This document shows positions 12,789 through 20,409 of a stretch of 24,297 bases of DNA, piece after piece. The notes below the pieces were generated by a model. The model saw only the letters and a program-made list of their open reading frames with translations, searched no databases and had not been told where the DNA came from. Both the position numbers and the translations under genes were made by a program. The stretch is from NCBI GenBank assembly GCA_025934635.1, contig JAICWX010000114.1, forward strand, positions 1-24,297. Direction: 5' to 3'. Source of the stretch: Streptosporangiaceae bacterium (lineage in GTDB: Bacteria; Actinomycetota; Actinomycetes; Streptosporangiales; Streptosporangiaceae). Position 1 is the first letter of the stretch, and every line of letters begins with the position of its first letter.

Positions 12789-14486
12789 ATGACAGATACG
12801 GCCGAACCGTACGTAGACGCGGGGCATGCCGTCGACCAGGTGTCCTTGACGTTCGTGGCCGGAAGCGCGCCGCCGGTGGCGGAGAGCGTCACCTACGAGC
12901 GCATCCTCAACGCCCGCAGCGAGCCGCATAACTGGCTCACCTACTACGGTGCCTACGACGGCCAGCGCTACAGCCCGCTGGACCAGATCAACACGGAGAA
13001 TGTCAAGCGCCTCAAGCCCGAGTGGGCGTTCCAGTGCGGGTCGGCCGGCCTGCAGGCGGGCGCGACCACCTACGCCTTCGAGGCCGCGCCGATCGTCGTC
13101 GACGGCGTCATGTACGTCACCGGCTGGGACGGCTGGGCCTGGGCGCTGGACGCCGCGACCGGCCAGGAGCTGTGGCGGTACAAGCACGCCATCCCGTTCG
13201 ACGTCTCGCTGTGCTGCGGCAACGTCAACCGCGGCATGGCCGTGGCCAAGGGGAAGGTCTACTACGTCACCCAGAACGCCCATGTGGTCGCGCTCGACGC
13301 CGCCACCGGCAAGTGCGTCTGGGACAAGACCTACGGCGACGTGCGGGCCGGGGAGAGCGCCACCGTGGCGCCGCTGATCATCAAGGACATGGTCATCGTG
13401 GGCAGCTCGGGCGGGGAATTCGGGGTGCGGGGCCACCTTGACGCCTTCAACCTGGAGACCGGCGAGCACGTCTGGCGCTGCTACACGGTGCCCAAGCCCG
13501 GCGAGCCCGGGTCGGAAACCTGGCCCGCCGACGGCGAGGCCTGGGCGCGGGGCGGGGCGAACTGCTGGCTCACCGGCACCTACGACCCGGAACTCAACCT
13601 GATGTACTGGGGAACCGGCAACCCGGCCCCGGACTTCGACGGGGAGGTGCGGCCGGGCGACAACCTCTTCACCGACAGCGTCGTCGCCATCGACCCGGAT
13701 ACCGGCCAGATCCGCTGGCACTACCAGTACAACCCGCACGACGTGTGGGACTACGACAGCATCTCCGAGCACATCCTGTTCGAGCTGGACGGGCGCAAGG
13801 TGATGGCGCACTTCGACAAGAACGGCTACGCCTTCATCCTGGACCGGACCAACGGCGGCCTGGTCCGCGTCTTCCCGTTCGTGGACCGGATCACCTGGGG
13901 CGAGATCAGCGAGGACGGCACGGTCACGCCCAAGGTGTACCCCGACAAGGAGGGCGACCCTGTCCACTTCTGGCCGGGCCCGGCCGGCGGCAAGGAGTGG
14001 ACGCACGCGGCCTACAGCCAGCGGACCGGGCTGCTGTACGTCCCGGTGCAGGACGTCGGCGCGACGGCCACCCGGCGGCGGCGCGAGTTCAAGGAGGGCA
14101 TCCCCTACTGGGGCGCGGGCGTGCAGGTGGACGGCGACGACATGGCGGGGGCGGTGAGCGCCTTCGACCCGGCCACCGGCCGGGAAGTGTGGCGCTGGCG
14201 CAATGACGTCCCGATGTGCGCGTCGGTCCTGGTCACGGCGGGTGACGTCGTGTTCGCCGGCGAGCCGGGCGGGGATTTCAACGCACTCGACGCCCGCACC
14301 GGTGAGCTCTTGTGGCACTTCCAGTGCGGAAGCGGCCATCACAGCAGTCCCAGTGCCTACAGCGTCGGCGGACGGCAGTACATCGCCGTGCCGAGCGGAT
14401 GGGGCGGCTGGGTCGAAGGGTTCGTCCCCGGGATGCTCGGCGCTCCGCACGGGGCGGCCCTGTTCGCCTTCGCCCTGCCTGAATAA
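12789..14486 (+). CDS. PQQ-dependent alcohol dehydrogenase, lanthanide-type active site, no signal peptide
   Basis: A 565-residue quinoprotein of the methanol/ethanol dehydrogenase family with the eight-bladed propeller signature: repeats of A-x-D-xx-TG-xxxx-W at ALDAATGQELW, ALDAATGKCVW, AFNLETGEHVW, AIDPDTGQIRW, AFDPATGREVW and ALDARTGELLW. Active-site residues are the vicinal pair Cys142-Cys143 (LCCGNVNRG, with Arg148), metal ligands Glu210 (GSSGGEFGVRG) and Asn278 (GTGNPAP), and catalytic Asp321 in HDVWDYDS. Asp323, two residues on, is the hallmark of lanthanide enzymes (XoxF type), where calcium enzymes have Ala or Ser. Lys343 (DKNGY) is also kept. Unlike nearly all relatives, the N-terminus (MTDTAEPYVDAG) has no export signal although the start is fixed by gaaggag. 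It has no cytochrome domain. The substrate may be methanol or another short alcohol. Confidence 0.9.
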   Translation: MTDTAEPYVDAGHAVDQVSLTFVAGSAPPVAESVTYERILNARSEPHNWLTYYGAYDGQRYSPLDQINTENVKRLKPEWAFQCGSAGLQAGATTYAFEAAPIVVDGVMYVTGWDGWAWALDAATGQELWRYKHAIPFDVSLCCGNVNRGMAVAKGKVYYVTQNAHVVALDAATGKCVWDKTYGDVRAGESATVAPLIIKDMVIVGSSGGEFGVRGHLDAFNLETGEHVWRCYTVPKPGEPGSETWPADGEAWARGGANCWLTGTYDPELNLMYWGTGNPAPDFDGEVRPGDNLFTDSVVAIDPDTGQIRWHYQYNPHDVWDYDSISEHILFELDGRKVMAHFDKNGYAFILDRTNGGLVRVFPFVDRITWGEISEDGTVTPKVYPDKEGDPVHFWPGPAGGKEWTHAAYSQRTGLLYVPVQDVGATATRRRREFKEGIPYWGAGVQVDGDDMAGAVSAFDPATGREVWRWRNDVPMCASVLVTAGDVVFAGEPGGDFNALDARTGELLWHFQCGSGHHSSPSAYSVGGRQYIAVPSGWGGWVEGFVPGMLGAPHGAALFAFALPE

Positions 14487-14525
14487 GAGGGGCCGGGACA
14501 ACGGAACGGAAAGGAGGTGACAGCC

Positions 14526-14654
14526 ATGGACCGGGATCATCACGTCCCCCGTCCGCACGGGCCCGAGTGGGAGACGCCCGGCTTCGAGGAGATCAGCGTG
14601 TCCGCCGAGGCCACCGCCTACATGGGCACGTGGCAGGACAGCGACTGGGACTGA
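14526..14654 (+). CDS. pqqA: PQQ precursor peptide PqqA
   Basis: A 42-residue peptide after a full-strength ribosome site (aaggaggtga, 5 nt before the ATG). The core AEATAY carries Glu28 and Tyr32 in the E-xxx-Y arrangement, the two residues that PqqE joins and that become PQQ. It lies between the PQQ dehydrogenase and pqqB genes, and its site fits the high yield needed for a consumed precursor. It is longer than the usual 22-39 residues. The N-terminal leader (DRDHHVPRPHGPEWETPGFEE) is His/Pro rich, in place of the short MxWxxP start of proteobacterial PqqA, and the C-terminal tail is WQDSDWD. The leader is presumably what PqqD binds. Confidence 0.88.
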   Translation: MDRDHHVPRPHGPEWETPGFEEISVSAEATAYMGTWQDSDWD

Positions 14655-14662
14655 CGGGAGCA

Positions 14663-14688
14663 GGCGCCGGGCGACGACGCCCGGCGCC
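14663..14688 (+). terminator. hairpin between pqqA and pqqB, probable attenuator
   Basis: GGCGCCGGGCG, ACGA, then its exact complement: an 11-bp perfect stem with a 4-nt loop, 8 nt after the pqqA stop and 42 nt before the pqqB start. No U-tract follows. It probably lowers transcription into pqqBCDE or protects the pqqA message, keeping the peptide in excess of the enzymes. Confidence 0.6.
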
Positions 14689-14730
14689 GCCCCCGGCCCC
14701 GTCCCGGGCCGGAAGGGACGGCAGGAAACG

Positions 14731-15624
14731 ATGTGGGTACGGGTGCTGGGATCGGCGGCGGGCGGGGGCTTCCCGCAGTGGAACTGCACCTGCCCGCCGT
14801 GCCAGGCGGTGCGGGCCGGTACCCGGCCCTGCCGCCCGCGCACCCAGTCCTCGGTCGCGGTCAGCCCCGACCGCCGGACCTGGTTCCTGCTCAACGCCTC
14901 ACCCGACGTCCGCGCCCAGCTCGAGTCCTGCCCGGCCCTGCACCCGGCCGGCAACCGGGCCGTCCCGGTCCGGGCCGTGCTGCTCACCGACGCCGAGCTC
15001 GACCACACCCTCGGCCTGCTGCTGCTCCGCGAGGGACGCGACCTGGTCCTCCACGCCACCGAGGCGGTGCACGGCACCCTCTGCGACGGGACCGGGCTGC
15101 TCCGCACGCTCGAGGCCTACTGCCCGGTCACCTGGCAGCCGGTCACCCCCGGGACCAGCGTGCCGCTGGGGGAGGACCTGTCGTACCGGGCCTTCGACGT
15201 GCCCACGACCAAACGCGCGCGTTTCGGCCCGGCCGCGGGGCCAGGACGGGTGACCGGCTACCGCCTCACCGACCAGCGCACCGGCCGGGCGCTGGTCTAC
15301 CTGCCCGGGGTCCAGGAACTCACCCCGGGCGTGCGGGCCGAACTCGGGGACTGCGCCTGCCTGCTCGTCGACGGGACCTGCTGGCGTGACGACGAGCTCA
15401 TCCGGCTCGGGCTGGCCGCCAGGACGTCGCGCGAGATGGGCCACCTGCCGATCGACGGCCCCGGCGGCAGCCTCGGCCCGCTGTCCGGGCTGCCCGCCGA
15501 GCACAAGCTCTACATCCACGTCAACAACACCAACCCGATCCTGCTCGAGGACGCACCCGAACGGCGCATCGTCGAGCAGCACGGCCTGCGGGTCGCCGAC
15601 GACGGGCTGGAACTGCAGATCTGA
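14731..15624 (+). CDS. pqqB: PQQ biosynthesis protein PqqB
   Basis: A 297-residue metallo-beta-lactamase-fold protein of the expected length (about 300). The N-terminus [19 protein letters not shown] and [10 protein letters not shown] is diagnostic, with the cysteines of the structural zinc site; [19 protein letters not shown] and [13 protein letters not shown] complete the family signature. PqqB is an iron/2-oxoglutarate-type hydroxylase acting on the diamino-acid intermediate released after PqqE and proteolysis, in the cytosol. It is second in the biosynthetic run, after the hairpin, with ggaaggg some 15 nt and aggaaacg directly before the ATG. The stop lies 2 bp before the earliest possible pqqC start. 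Confidence 0.95.
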   Translation: MWVRVLGSAAGGGFPQWNCTCPPCQAVRAGTRPCRPRTQSSVAVSPDRRTWFLLNASPDVRAQLESCPALHPAGNRAVPVRAVLLTDAELDHTLGLLLLREGRDLVLHATEAVHGTLCDGTGLLRTLEAYCPVTWQPVTPGTSVPLGEDLSYRAFDVPTTKRARFGPAAGPGRVTGYRLTDQRTGRALVYLPGVQELTPGVRAELGDCACLLVDGTCWRDDELIRLGLAARTSREMGHLPIDGPGGSLGPLSGLPAEHKLYIHVNNTNPILLEDAPERRIVEQHGLRVADDGLELQI

Positions 15625-15632
15625 GGGTGATG

Positions 15633-16322
15633 ATGACGGTACTGGAAACCGGCAGCCTGGTGACCGCGCTGCGCGCGCACTCCCGGCGCTACCACGACCG
15701 GCACCCCTTCCACCGCGCGATGAACGAGGGCGGCCTGAGCCCGGAGCAGATCCGGGGCTGGGCCGCGAACCGCTTCTACTACCAGGTCAACCTGCCCCGC
15801 AAGGACGCGGCCATCCTGGCCAACTGCCCGGACCGCTCGGTCCGCCGCCGCTGGATCCAGCGCGTCATCGACCACGACGGCACGGGGACGTCCCCGGGCG
15901 GCATCGACACCTGGCTGCGCCTGGCCGAGGCGGTGGGCCTGTCCCGGGCGGAGGTGCTCGACGAACGGCACGTCGTGCCCGGGGTGCGGTTCGCCGTCGA
16001 CGCCTACGTCACCTTCGCGCGGACCCGGCCGTGGACCGAGGCGGTGGCCTCGTCGCTGACCGAGCTGTTCGCGCCGGACCTGATGGCCGAGCGCCTGGCC
16101 GCGTTCGAGCTGCGCTATCCCTGGATCGACCGCGAGGCGCTGGCCTACTTCCGGGCCCGCCTGTCCCAGGCCCCCCGCGACTCCGAGCACGCCCTGGAGG
16201 TGGTGACGCAGTACTGCCGGACGCCGGAACAGCAGGCCGCCGCCGTGGCGGCGCTGTCGTTCAAGTGCGACGTGCTGTGGAGCATGCTCGACGCCATCGA
16301 CCAGGCCTATGCCGGGCGGTGA
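15633..16322 (+). CDS. pqqC: pyrroloquinoline-quinone synthase PqqC
   Basis: A 229-residue all-helical oxidase that performs the final ring closure and eight-electron oxidation to PQQ, using oxygen and no cofactor. Family segments are [69 protein letters not shown], and [26 protein letters not shown]. Tandem starts GTG 15627, ATG 15630 and ATG 15633 exist; I chose 15633 because gaggg at 15623-15627 is best spaced for it. The gene end overlaps pqqD by 14 bp, showing tight coupling. Confidence 0.95.
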   Translation: MTVLETGSLVTALRAHSRRYHDRHPFHRAMNEGGLSPEQIRGWAANRFYYQVNLPRKDAAILANCPDRSVRRRWIQRVIDHDGTGTSPGGIDTWLRLAEAVGLSRAEVLDERHVVPGVRFAVDAYVTFARTRPWTEAVASSLTELFAPDLMAERLAAFELRYPWIDREALAYFRARLSQAPRDSEHALEVVTQYCRTPEQQAAAVAALSFKCDVLWSMLDAIDQAYAGR

Positions 16323-16587
16323 CGGGACGGGGCGGCCGCGGCTGGCCCCGCATGCCCGGCTCGTCTTCGATCGCGTGCGTGACCGGCACGTCCTGCTCAC
16401 CCCGGAGGCGGTCACCGTGCTGAACGGGACGGGTGCCTCCATCCTGGGCCTGTGCGACGGGCACCGCACGGTGGCCGAGATCGTGGCGGAACTGCGCGGC
16501 CGGTACGACCATGTCGACGACGGGGAGGTGCGGCTGTTCCTGGACCGCCTCGCCGCCCGGCGGTGCGTGGAGGCCGCCCGTGGATAG
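16309..16587 (+). CDS. pqqD: PQQ biosynthesis chaperone PqqD
   Basis: A 92-residue peptide-binding (RRE-fold) protein that delivers PqqA to the radical SAM enzyme PqqE. Typical segments are [38 protein letters not shown], with the LNxTGxxIL hallmark, and [19 protein letters not shown], followed by [15 protein letters not shown]. It overlaps both neighbours (14 bp with pqqC, 8 bp with pqqE) and is separate from PqqE rather than fused to PqqC as in some methylotrophs. Confidence 0.95.
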   Translation: MPGGDGTGRPRLAPHARLVFDRVRDRHVLLTPEAVTVLNGTGASILGLCDGHRTVAEIVAELRGRYDHVDDGEVRLFLDRLAARRCVEAARG

Positions 16588-17689
16588 GCCGCCCGCGGAC
16601 AGGCCGCTCGGCCTGCTGGCCGAGCTCACCTACGGCTGCCCGCTGCACTGCCCGTACTGCTCCAACCCGCTGGACCTGGCCGCCTACCGCGACGAGCTGA
16701 CCACCGCCGAATGGCAGCGGGTGCTGGCCGAGGCCAGCGAGCTCGGCGTCCTGCAGGTGCACCTGTCCGGCGGCGAGCCGCTGCTGCGCCGCGACATCGT
16801 CGCGATCGTCGCCACCGCCAGCGGGCTCGGCCTGTACACGAACCTCATCACCAGCGCGCTGGGGCTATCCGCCCGCCGGGCCGGCCAGCTCCGCGACGCG
16901 GGCCTGGACCACGTGCAGATCAGCGTCCAGGCCGACGAGGCGGCGCTGTCCGACCGGATCGCCGGCCTGCCGTCCTTCGAGCGGAAGCTGACGGCCGCCC
17001 GGCTGGTGAAGAAGCTGGGCTGGCCGCTCACGCTGAACGTGGTCCTGCACCGGGGCAACATCGGCCGGATCGGCGCCATCCTCGAGCTGGCCGCCGGCCT
17101 GGCGGCCGACCGGATCGAGCTGGCCAGCACGCAGTACTACGGCTGGGCCGGGCGCAACCGGGCCGGCCTGCTTCCCAGCCGGGCCCAGCTCGACCGGGCC
17201 GAGGATCAGGTGCGGGCCGCGCGCCAGCGCCTGCGGGACCAGATGGAGATCATCTACGTCGTCCCCGACTACTACAGCCGGTACCCCAAGCCCTGCATGG
17301 GCGGCTGGGGCCGCCGGCAGCTCACCGTGGTGCCCGACGGCGGCGTGCTGCCCTGCCCGACCGCGCATACCCTGCCGCTGCCGCGGGCCAGCGTGCGGGA
17401 GCACCCGCTGGCCTGGATCTGGCACGAGTCGGCGCTGTTCCGGCGGTTCCGCGGCACGGACTGGATGCCGGAGCCCTGCCGCAGCTGCGACCGGCGCGAG
17501 ACCGACTTCGGCGGCTGCCGCTGCCAGGCCTTCCAGCTCACCGGCGACGCCGCCCGCACCGACCCGGTCTGCCACCTCTCGCCCGACCACGCCATCGTGG
17601 CCGGAGCCGTGCGGGCGGCTAACGAGGCCGGCCTCCGCGAGGCGGCCCTCGTTCCCCGCCCGCACCCTGGCCGGCGCGGGCCTGCCTGA
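16580..17689 (+). CDS. pqqE: PqqA peptide cyclase PqqE (radical SAM, SPASM)
   Basis: A 369-residue radical SAM enzyme that makes the carbon-carbon bond between Glu and Tyr of PqqA. The iron-sulfur motif CxxxCxxC is Cys20-Cys24-Cys27 in YGCPLHCPYC; SGGEPLLRRD is the SAM-binding GGE motif; QYYGWAGRNRAGLLP is typical of PqqE. The SPASM domain supplies further cysteines (KPCMGGWG, LPCPTAHT, CRSCDRRETDFGGCRCQAF). I chose the GTG at 16580, overlapping the pqqD stop, because it gives the standard N-terminus; the frame is open further upstream only as an antisense-like extension inside pqqD. It ends the operon, 5 bp from a convergent gene, with no hairpin. No pqqF or pqqG protease gene follows. Confidence 0.95.
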   Translation: MDRPPADRPLGLLAELTYGCPLHCPYCSNPLDLAAYRDELTTAEWQRVLAEASELGVLQVHLSGGEPLLRRDIVAIVATASGLGLYTNLITSALGLSARRAGQLRDAGLDHVQISVQADEAALSDRIAGLPSFERKLTAARLVKKLGWPLTLNVVLHRGNIGRIGAILELAAGLAADRIELASTQYYGWAGRNRAGLLPSRAQLDRAEDQVRAARQRLRDQMEIIYVVPDYYSRYPKPCMGGWGRRQLTVVPDGGVLPCPTAHTLPLPRASVREHPLAWIWHESALFRRFRGTDWMPEPCRSCDRRETDFGGCRCQAFQLTGDAARTDPVCHLSPDHAIVAGAVRAANEAGLREAALVPRPHPGRRGPA

Positions 17690-17694
17690 CGCCG

Positions 17695-18189
17695 TTACCC
17701 CGGACGCCGCGGGCCGGGCCGGAGCCGCCGCAGGACCTGCCGGGCCCACATCATCACCGCCAGCCGGGGCGCCGCCCGCAGGTAGCTGCGGACCGCCGCG
17801 CCGCGCCGGGCGGCCGTGATCTCCGCTAGCAGGCTCTCCGCTTCCGCCAGCCACCGGCGTCCGGCGGAGGCGGGCATCAGCCGTGACATCACGGTCAGCG
17901 TGCGCCACCGGTACATCGCCTGGCCGGCCGGCCTGTCGTCATCCCGGCCGCGTCCGCTGACGCCGCTGCCCTTCCGGAACACCATCCGCCGGCCGGCCAG
18001 CCGGCGGGGGATGCCTGCGGCGGCGCTGACCACGGCGAGAGCCATGATGCAGCCAGACGCCGCCCACTTCCACTCAGGCCGGGTGGACACCACGTAAGAA
18101 AGGGCGCCGATGGCAATCCACATGCCGGCGCCTGCCAGCTTCTCCACCCACTCGAGTCGCGTGCGGGGCATCATCGTGCGGAGCTTCAT
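17695..18189 (-). CDS. small membrane protein coupled to the PadR regulator
   Basis: A 164-residue protein with two probable membrane helices near residues 19-35 (AGAGMWIAIGALSYVV) and 43-60 (AASGCIMALAVVSAAAG). A basic cytosolic part with a long helical segment follows (RRWLAEAESLLAEITAARRG...). The start overlaps the PadR stop in ATGA, so both are co-translated. Membrane partners next to PadR genes are common in actinobacteria, often effectors of cell-surface or efflux responses. I recognise no family with a known function. Confidence 0.65.
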   Translation of the reverse strand: MKLRTMMPRTRLEWVEKLAGAGMWIAIGALSYVVSTRPEWKWAASGCIMALAVVSAAAGIPRRLAGRRMVFRKGSGVSGRGRDDDRPAGQAMYRWRTLTVMSRLMPASAGRRWLAEAESLLAEITAARRGAAVRSYLRAAPRLAVMMWARQVLRRLRPGPRRPG

Positions 18190-18512
18190 GCGGTGCCGCC
18201 TCCCTCCGCGAGACGCCGCAGCGCCGTGCTCTTCGGGCGCCGCGCCCCGGCGAGGGCGGCGCTGGCCTGGACGGCGCCGCCGGCCGTCAGGCGGTAGTAC
18301 CGGCGGGCCGGGCGTTTCTCTGCCCGCGGGTCGATGTCCTCCCAGCGGCTGGCCACCCAGCCCTCGTGCTCCAGCCGCAGCAGGATCGGGTAAGCGGTCC
18401 CGGGCTGCAGCCCGGTCTCCTCCGACAGCTCCAGCCCGTACATCTCGGTGGCCGGTTCACGCAGCAGAGCCTGCAGGACCAGCTGAACCTGAACGGTCAA
18501 CCTCAGTGCCAT
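18186..18512 (-). CDS. PadR-family transcriptional regulator
   Basis: A 108-residue regulator with the PadR winged helix: VQLVLQALLREPATEMYGLELSEETGLQPGTAYPILLRLEHEGWVASRWED, then the wing with RRYYRLTAGGAVQA. The short C-terminal helix places it in the small PadR-s2 type, which dimerises through that helix. It probably represses its own operon, since two near-identical 11-bp sites flank its -10 and -35 boxes. The start codon lies at the expected transcription start, so the message seems leaderless and there is no ribosome site. The ligand is unknown. Confidence 0.88.
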   Translation of the reverse strand: MALRLTVQVQLVLQALLREPATEMYGLELSEETGLQPGTAYPILLRLEHEGWVASRWEDIDPRAEKRPARRYYRLTAGGAVQASAALAGARRPKSTALRRLAEGGGTA

Positions 18513-18518
18513 GCAAGA

Positions 18519-18562
18519 ACTCTAAATAGGTACCTCAGCCCTGTCAAATGTTCTATATAGGT
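18519..18562 (-). promoter_or_regulatory. padR promoter with twin operator, leaderless
   Basis: On the minus strand: TTGACA (18547-18542), 17 nt, TAGAGT (18524-18519), 6 nt, then the ATG at 18512. This near-consensus promoter puts +1 at about the A of ATG. ACCTATATAGA (18562-18552) and ACCTATTTAGA (18531-18521), identical in 10 of 11 bases, flank the -35 and overlap the -10 at a spacing of 31 bp (three helical turns), as expected for a repressor site. Confidence 0.65.
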
Positions 18563-20356
18563 CTACGCCTGGCCGGCACCGTCGCTGACCTCGGCCAGCG
18601 GCTGCCCGGCGGTGACGCTGTCGCCCTCGGCGACCAGCAGCGCCGTCACCCGGCCGGACCGCGGCGCGGTCACCGGGATCTGCATCTTCATCGCCTCCAG
18701 GACGACCAGGACCGCGTGCCGCTGCACCTCGTCGCCGCACGCCGCCCCGATCTTGACGACCACGCCGTCCATCGGGGCGGTCGGCTGTCCCGCGGCGGCC
18801 GGGGTCCGCGGGCCGGACCGGGGGCCCGCGACGCGACCCGCCCGGCCCGCCGCTGAGGCCGTACCAGGCTGGCCGTGGATCACGATACGGAACGGGCCCG
18901 CGTTCGTCCGGATCTGCACCGTCCGTGTGGTCATCGCGGCAGCCCTCGCCGGGCCCGGATCCGGCTGATCCGGACCCGGCTGGCCCTGGTCCGCGGCCGG
19001 CCGCGGCCCCGGCTGCGGCAGCCAGCGCTCCTCCAGCGTGGTGGTGGAGTACGTCCCGGCGGCGAACTCCGGCCGGGTCAGGATGCCGCGCAGGTAGGAC
19101 GCCGTACTGGGCGGGCCGCTGACCCGCAGCTCGCCGAGGGCCGCGGCCAGCCGCCGCCGGGCGCTCTCCCGGTCCGGGCCCCACGCCATCAGCTTGCCGA
19201 ACAGCGAGTCGTACTCCGCGGGCACCCGGTCGCCCGCGGCCACCCCGAAGTCCGCGCGCAGCCACGGCCCGGACGGGACGTGCAGCCCGGTGACCGGCCC
19301 GGGCACGGGCAGGAACTGCCGCCGCGGATCCTCGGCCGCCAGCCGGACCTCGATCGCGTGGCCGCGGATCCGCACGTCGTCCTGGGTCAGGCCCAGCGGC
19401 GCGCCCGCGGCCACCGCGAGCCGGCGCTCGACCAGGTCCAGGCCGGTGACGAGTTCGGTCACCCCGTGCTCGACCTGCAGCCGGGTGTTCATCTCGATGA
19501 AGAAGAACTCGCCGCCGGCCGGGGAGTAGAGGAACTCGGCCGTCCCGGCGCTGCGGTAGCCCGCCGCGGCGGCGAGCCGGGCCGCCGCCTCGCGCATCGC
19601 GGTGCGCACCTGGTCCGGCAGGAACGGCGCCGGCGCCTCCTCGATCAGCTTCTGGTGCCGCCGCTGCACCGAGCAGTCGCGGTCGCCCAGGCAGAGCACG
19701 GTGCCGTGATCGTCGGCCAGCACCTGGACCTCGATATGGCGGGCGTCCGGGATGTGCCGCTCGAGGTAGACCTCGGTTCGCCCGAAGGCCGCCTGCGCCT
19801 CGGCCGCCGCGGCCGCCAGCGCGCCGGGCAGCGCGGCGTCGTCCCGGGCCCCCCGCAGGGCCCGGCCGCCGCCGCCGGCTGACGCCTTGACCAGCACCGG
19901 GTAGCCGAGCCGCCCGGCCTCGCTCCGTCCCTGGCCCGGGGAGGTGATCTCGCCGGAGCCCGGGACCACCGGCACGCCGGCCCGGCGCGCGATGGCCCGC
20001 GCGGCCAGCTTGTCGCCCATCGCCGCGATCACCTCGGCCGGCGGCCCGATGAAGACCAGCCCGGCCGCGGTGACGGCCGCGGCGAACTCCGCGTTCTCGC
20101 TCAGCAGGCCGTAGCCGGGGTCGACCGCCGCCGCCCCGGCCGCGCGGGCGGCGGCGATGACCGCCGCCTGGTTAAGGTAGGAGGCGGTGACCGGGGCCGG
20201 GCCGAGGAGGAGGGCCTGGTCGGCCAGCCGGACGGGCAGGGCCGCCGCGTCGGCGTCGCTGTAGACCGCGATCGTGCGGACGCCGAGCTCGCGGTACGTG
20301 CGGATAAGCCGGACCGCGATCTCGCCGCGGTTCGCGACCAGCACCGACCCGATCAT
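18563..20356 (-). CDS. acyl-CoA carboxylase alpha chain (biotin carboxylase plus BCCP)
   Basis: A 597-residue biotin-dependent carboxylase subunit. Residues 1-115 are the N-terminal domain (SVLVANRGEIAVRLIRTYRELG). The ATP-grasp follows (GDKLAARAIARRAGVPVVPG, VLVKASAGGGGRALRG, ERHIPDARHIEVQVLAD, FFIEMNTRLQVEHGVTE), then the C-terminal carboxylase domain to about 440. After a Pro/Gln-rich linker comes the biotin carrier domain with biotinylated Lys557 in EAMKM. The glycine loop reads GGGGRA where most relatives have GGGGKG, a mild substitution. It carboxylates its own biotin with bicarbonate and ATP; the partner is the divergent carboxyltransferase. An acetyl-, propionyl- or branched/terpenoid acyl-CoA substrate cannot be distinguished. 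The ATG follows ggaagg. The stop abuts the padR operator. Confidence 0.92.
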   Translation of the reverse strand: MIGSVLVANRGEIAVRLIRTYRELGVRTIAVYSDADAAALPVRLADQALLLGPAPVTASYLNQAAVIAAARAAGAAAVDPGYGLLSENAEFAAAVTAAGLVFIGPPAEVIAAMGDKLAARAIARRAGVPVVPGSGEITSPGQGRSEAGRLGYPVLVKASAGGGGRALRGARDDAALPGALAAAAAEAQAAFGRTEVYLERHIPDARHIEVQVLADDHGTVLCLGDRDCSVQRRHQKLIEEAPAPFLPDQVRTAMREAAARLAAAAGYRSAGTAEFLYSPAGGEFFFIEMNTRLQVEHGVTELVTGLDLVERRLAVAAGAPLGLTQDDVRIRGHAIEVRLAAEDPRRQFLPVPGPVTGLHVPSGPWLRADFGVAAGDRVPAEYDSLFGKLMAWGPDRESARRRLAAALGELRVSGPPSTASYLRGILTRPEFAAGTYSTTTLEERWLPQPGPRPAADQGQPGPDQPDPGPARAAAMTTRTVQIRTNAGPFRIVIHGQPGTASAAGRAGRVAGPRSGPRTPAAAGQPTAPMDGVVVKIGAACGDEVQRHAVLVVLEAMKMQIPVTAPRSGRVTALLVAEGDSVTAGQPLAEVSDGAGQA

Positions 20357-20381
20357 GTGCCGCCTTCCGTCACCGGCTAAC

Positions 20382-20399
20382 CTACCGATCGTATGGTAG
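20382..20399. promoter_or_regulatory. inverted-repeat operator between the two carboxylase genes
   Basis: CTACC, GATCGTAT, GGTAG lies in the 53-bp gap between divergent carboxylase subunit genes. TetR-type regulators of acyl-CoA genes often bind sites of this form. A -10-like TAGTTT (20397-20402), 7 nt before the ATG at 20410 with no ribosome site, suggests a leaderless beta-chain message overlapping the site. No regulator gene is in the window. Confidence 0.45.
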
Positions 20400-20409
20400 T
20401 TTATGGGCC

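Noticed and set aside
12756..15107. 783-residue open frame on the minus strand
   Set aside because: Antisense shadow of the PQQ dehydrogenase, pqqA and pqqB; no recognisable domain.
17690..17694. Possible PqqF/PqqG protease downstream of pqqE
   Set aside because: pqqE ends 5 bp from a convergent membrane-protein gene; no M16 protease motif (HxxEH) was seen in the translated genes here, so the processing protease must be encoded elsewhere.
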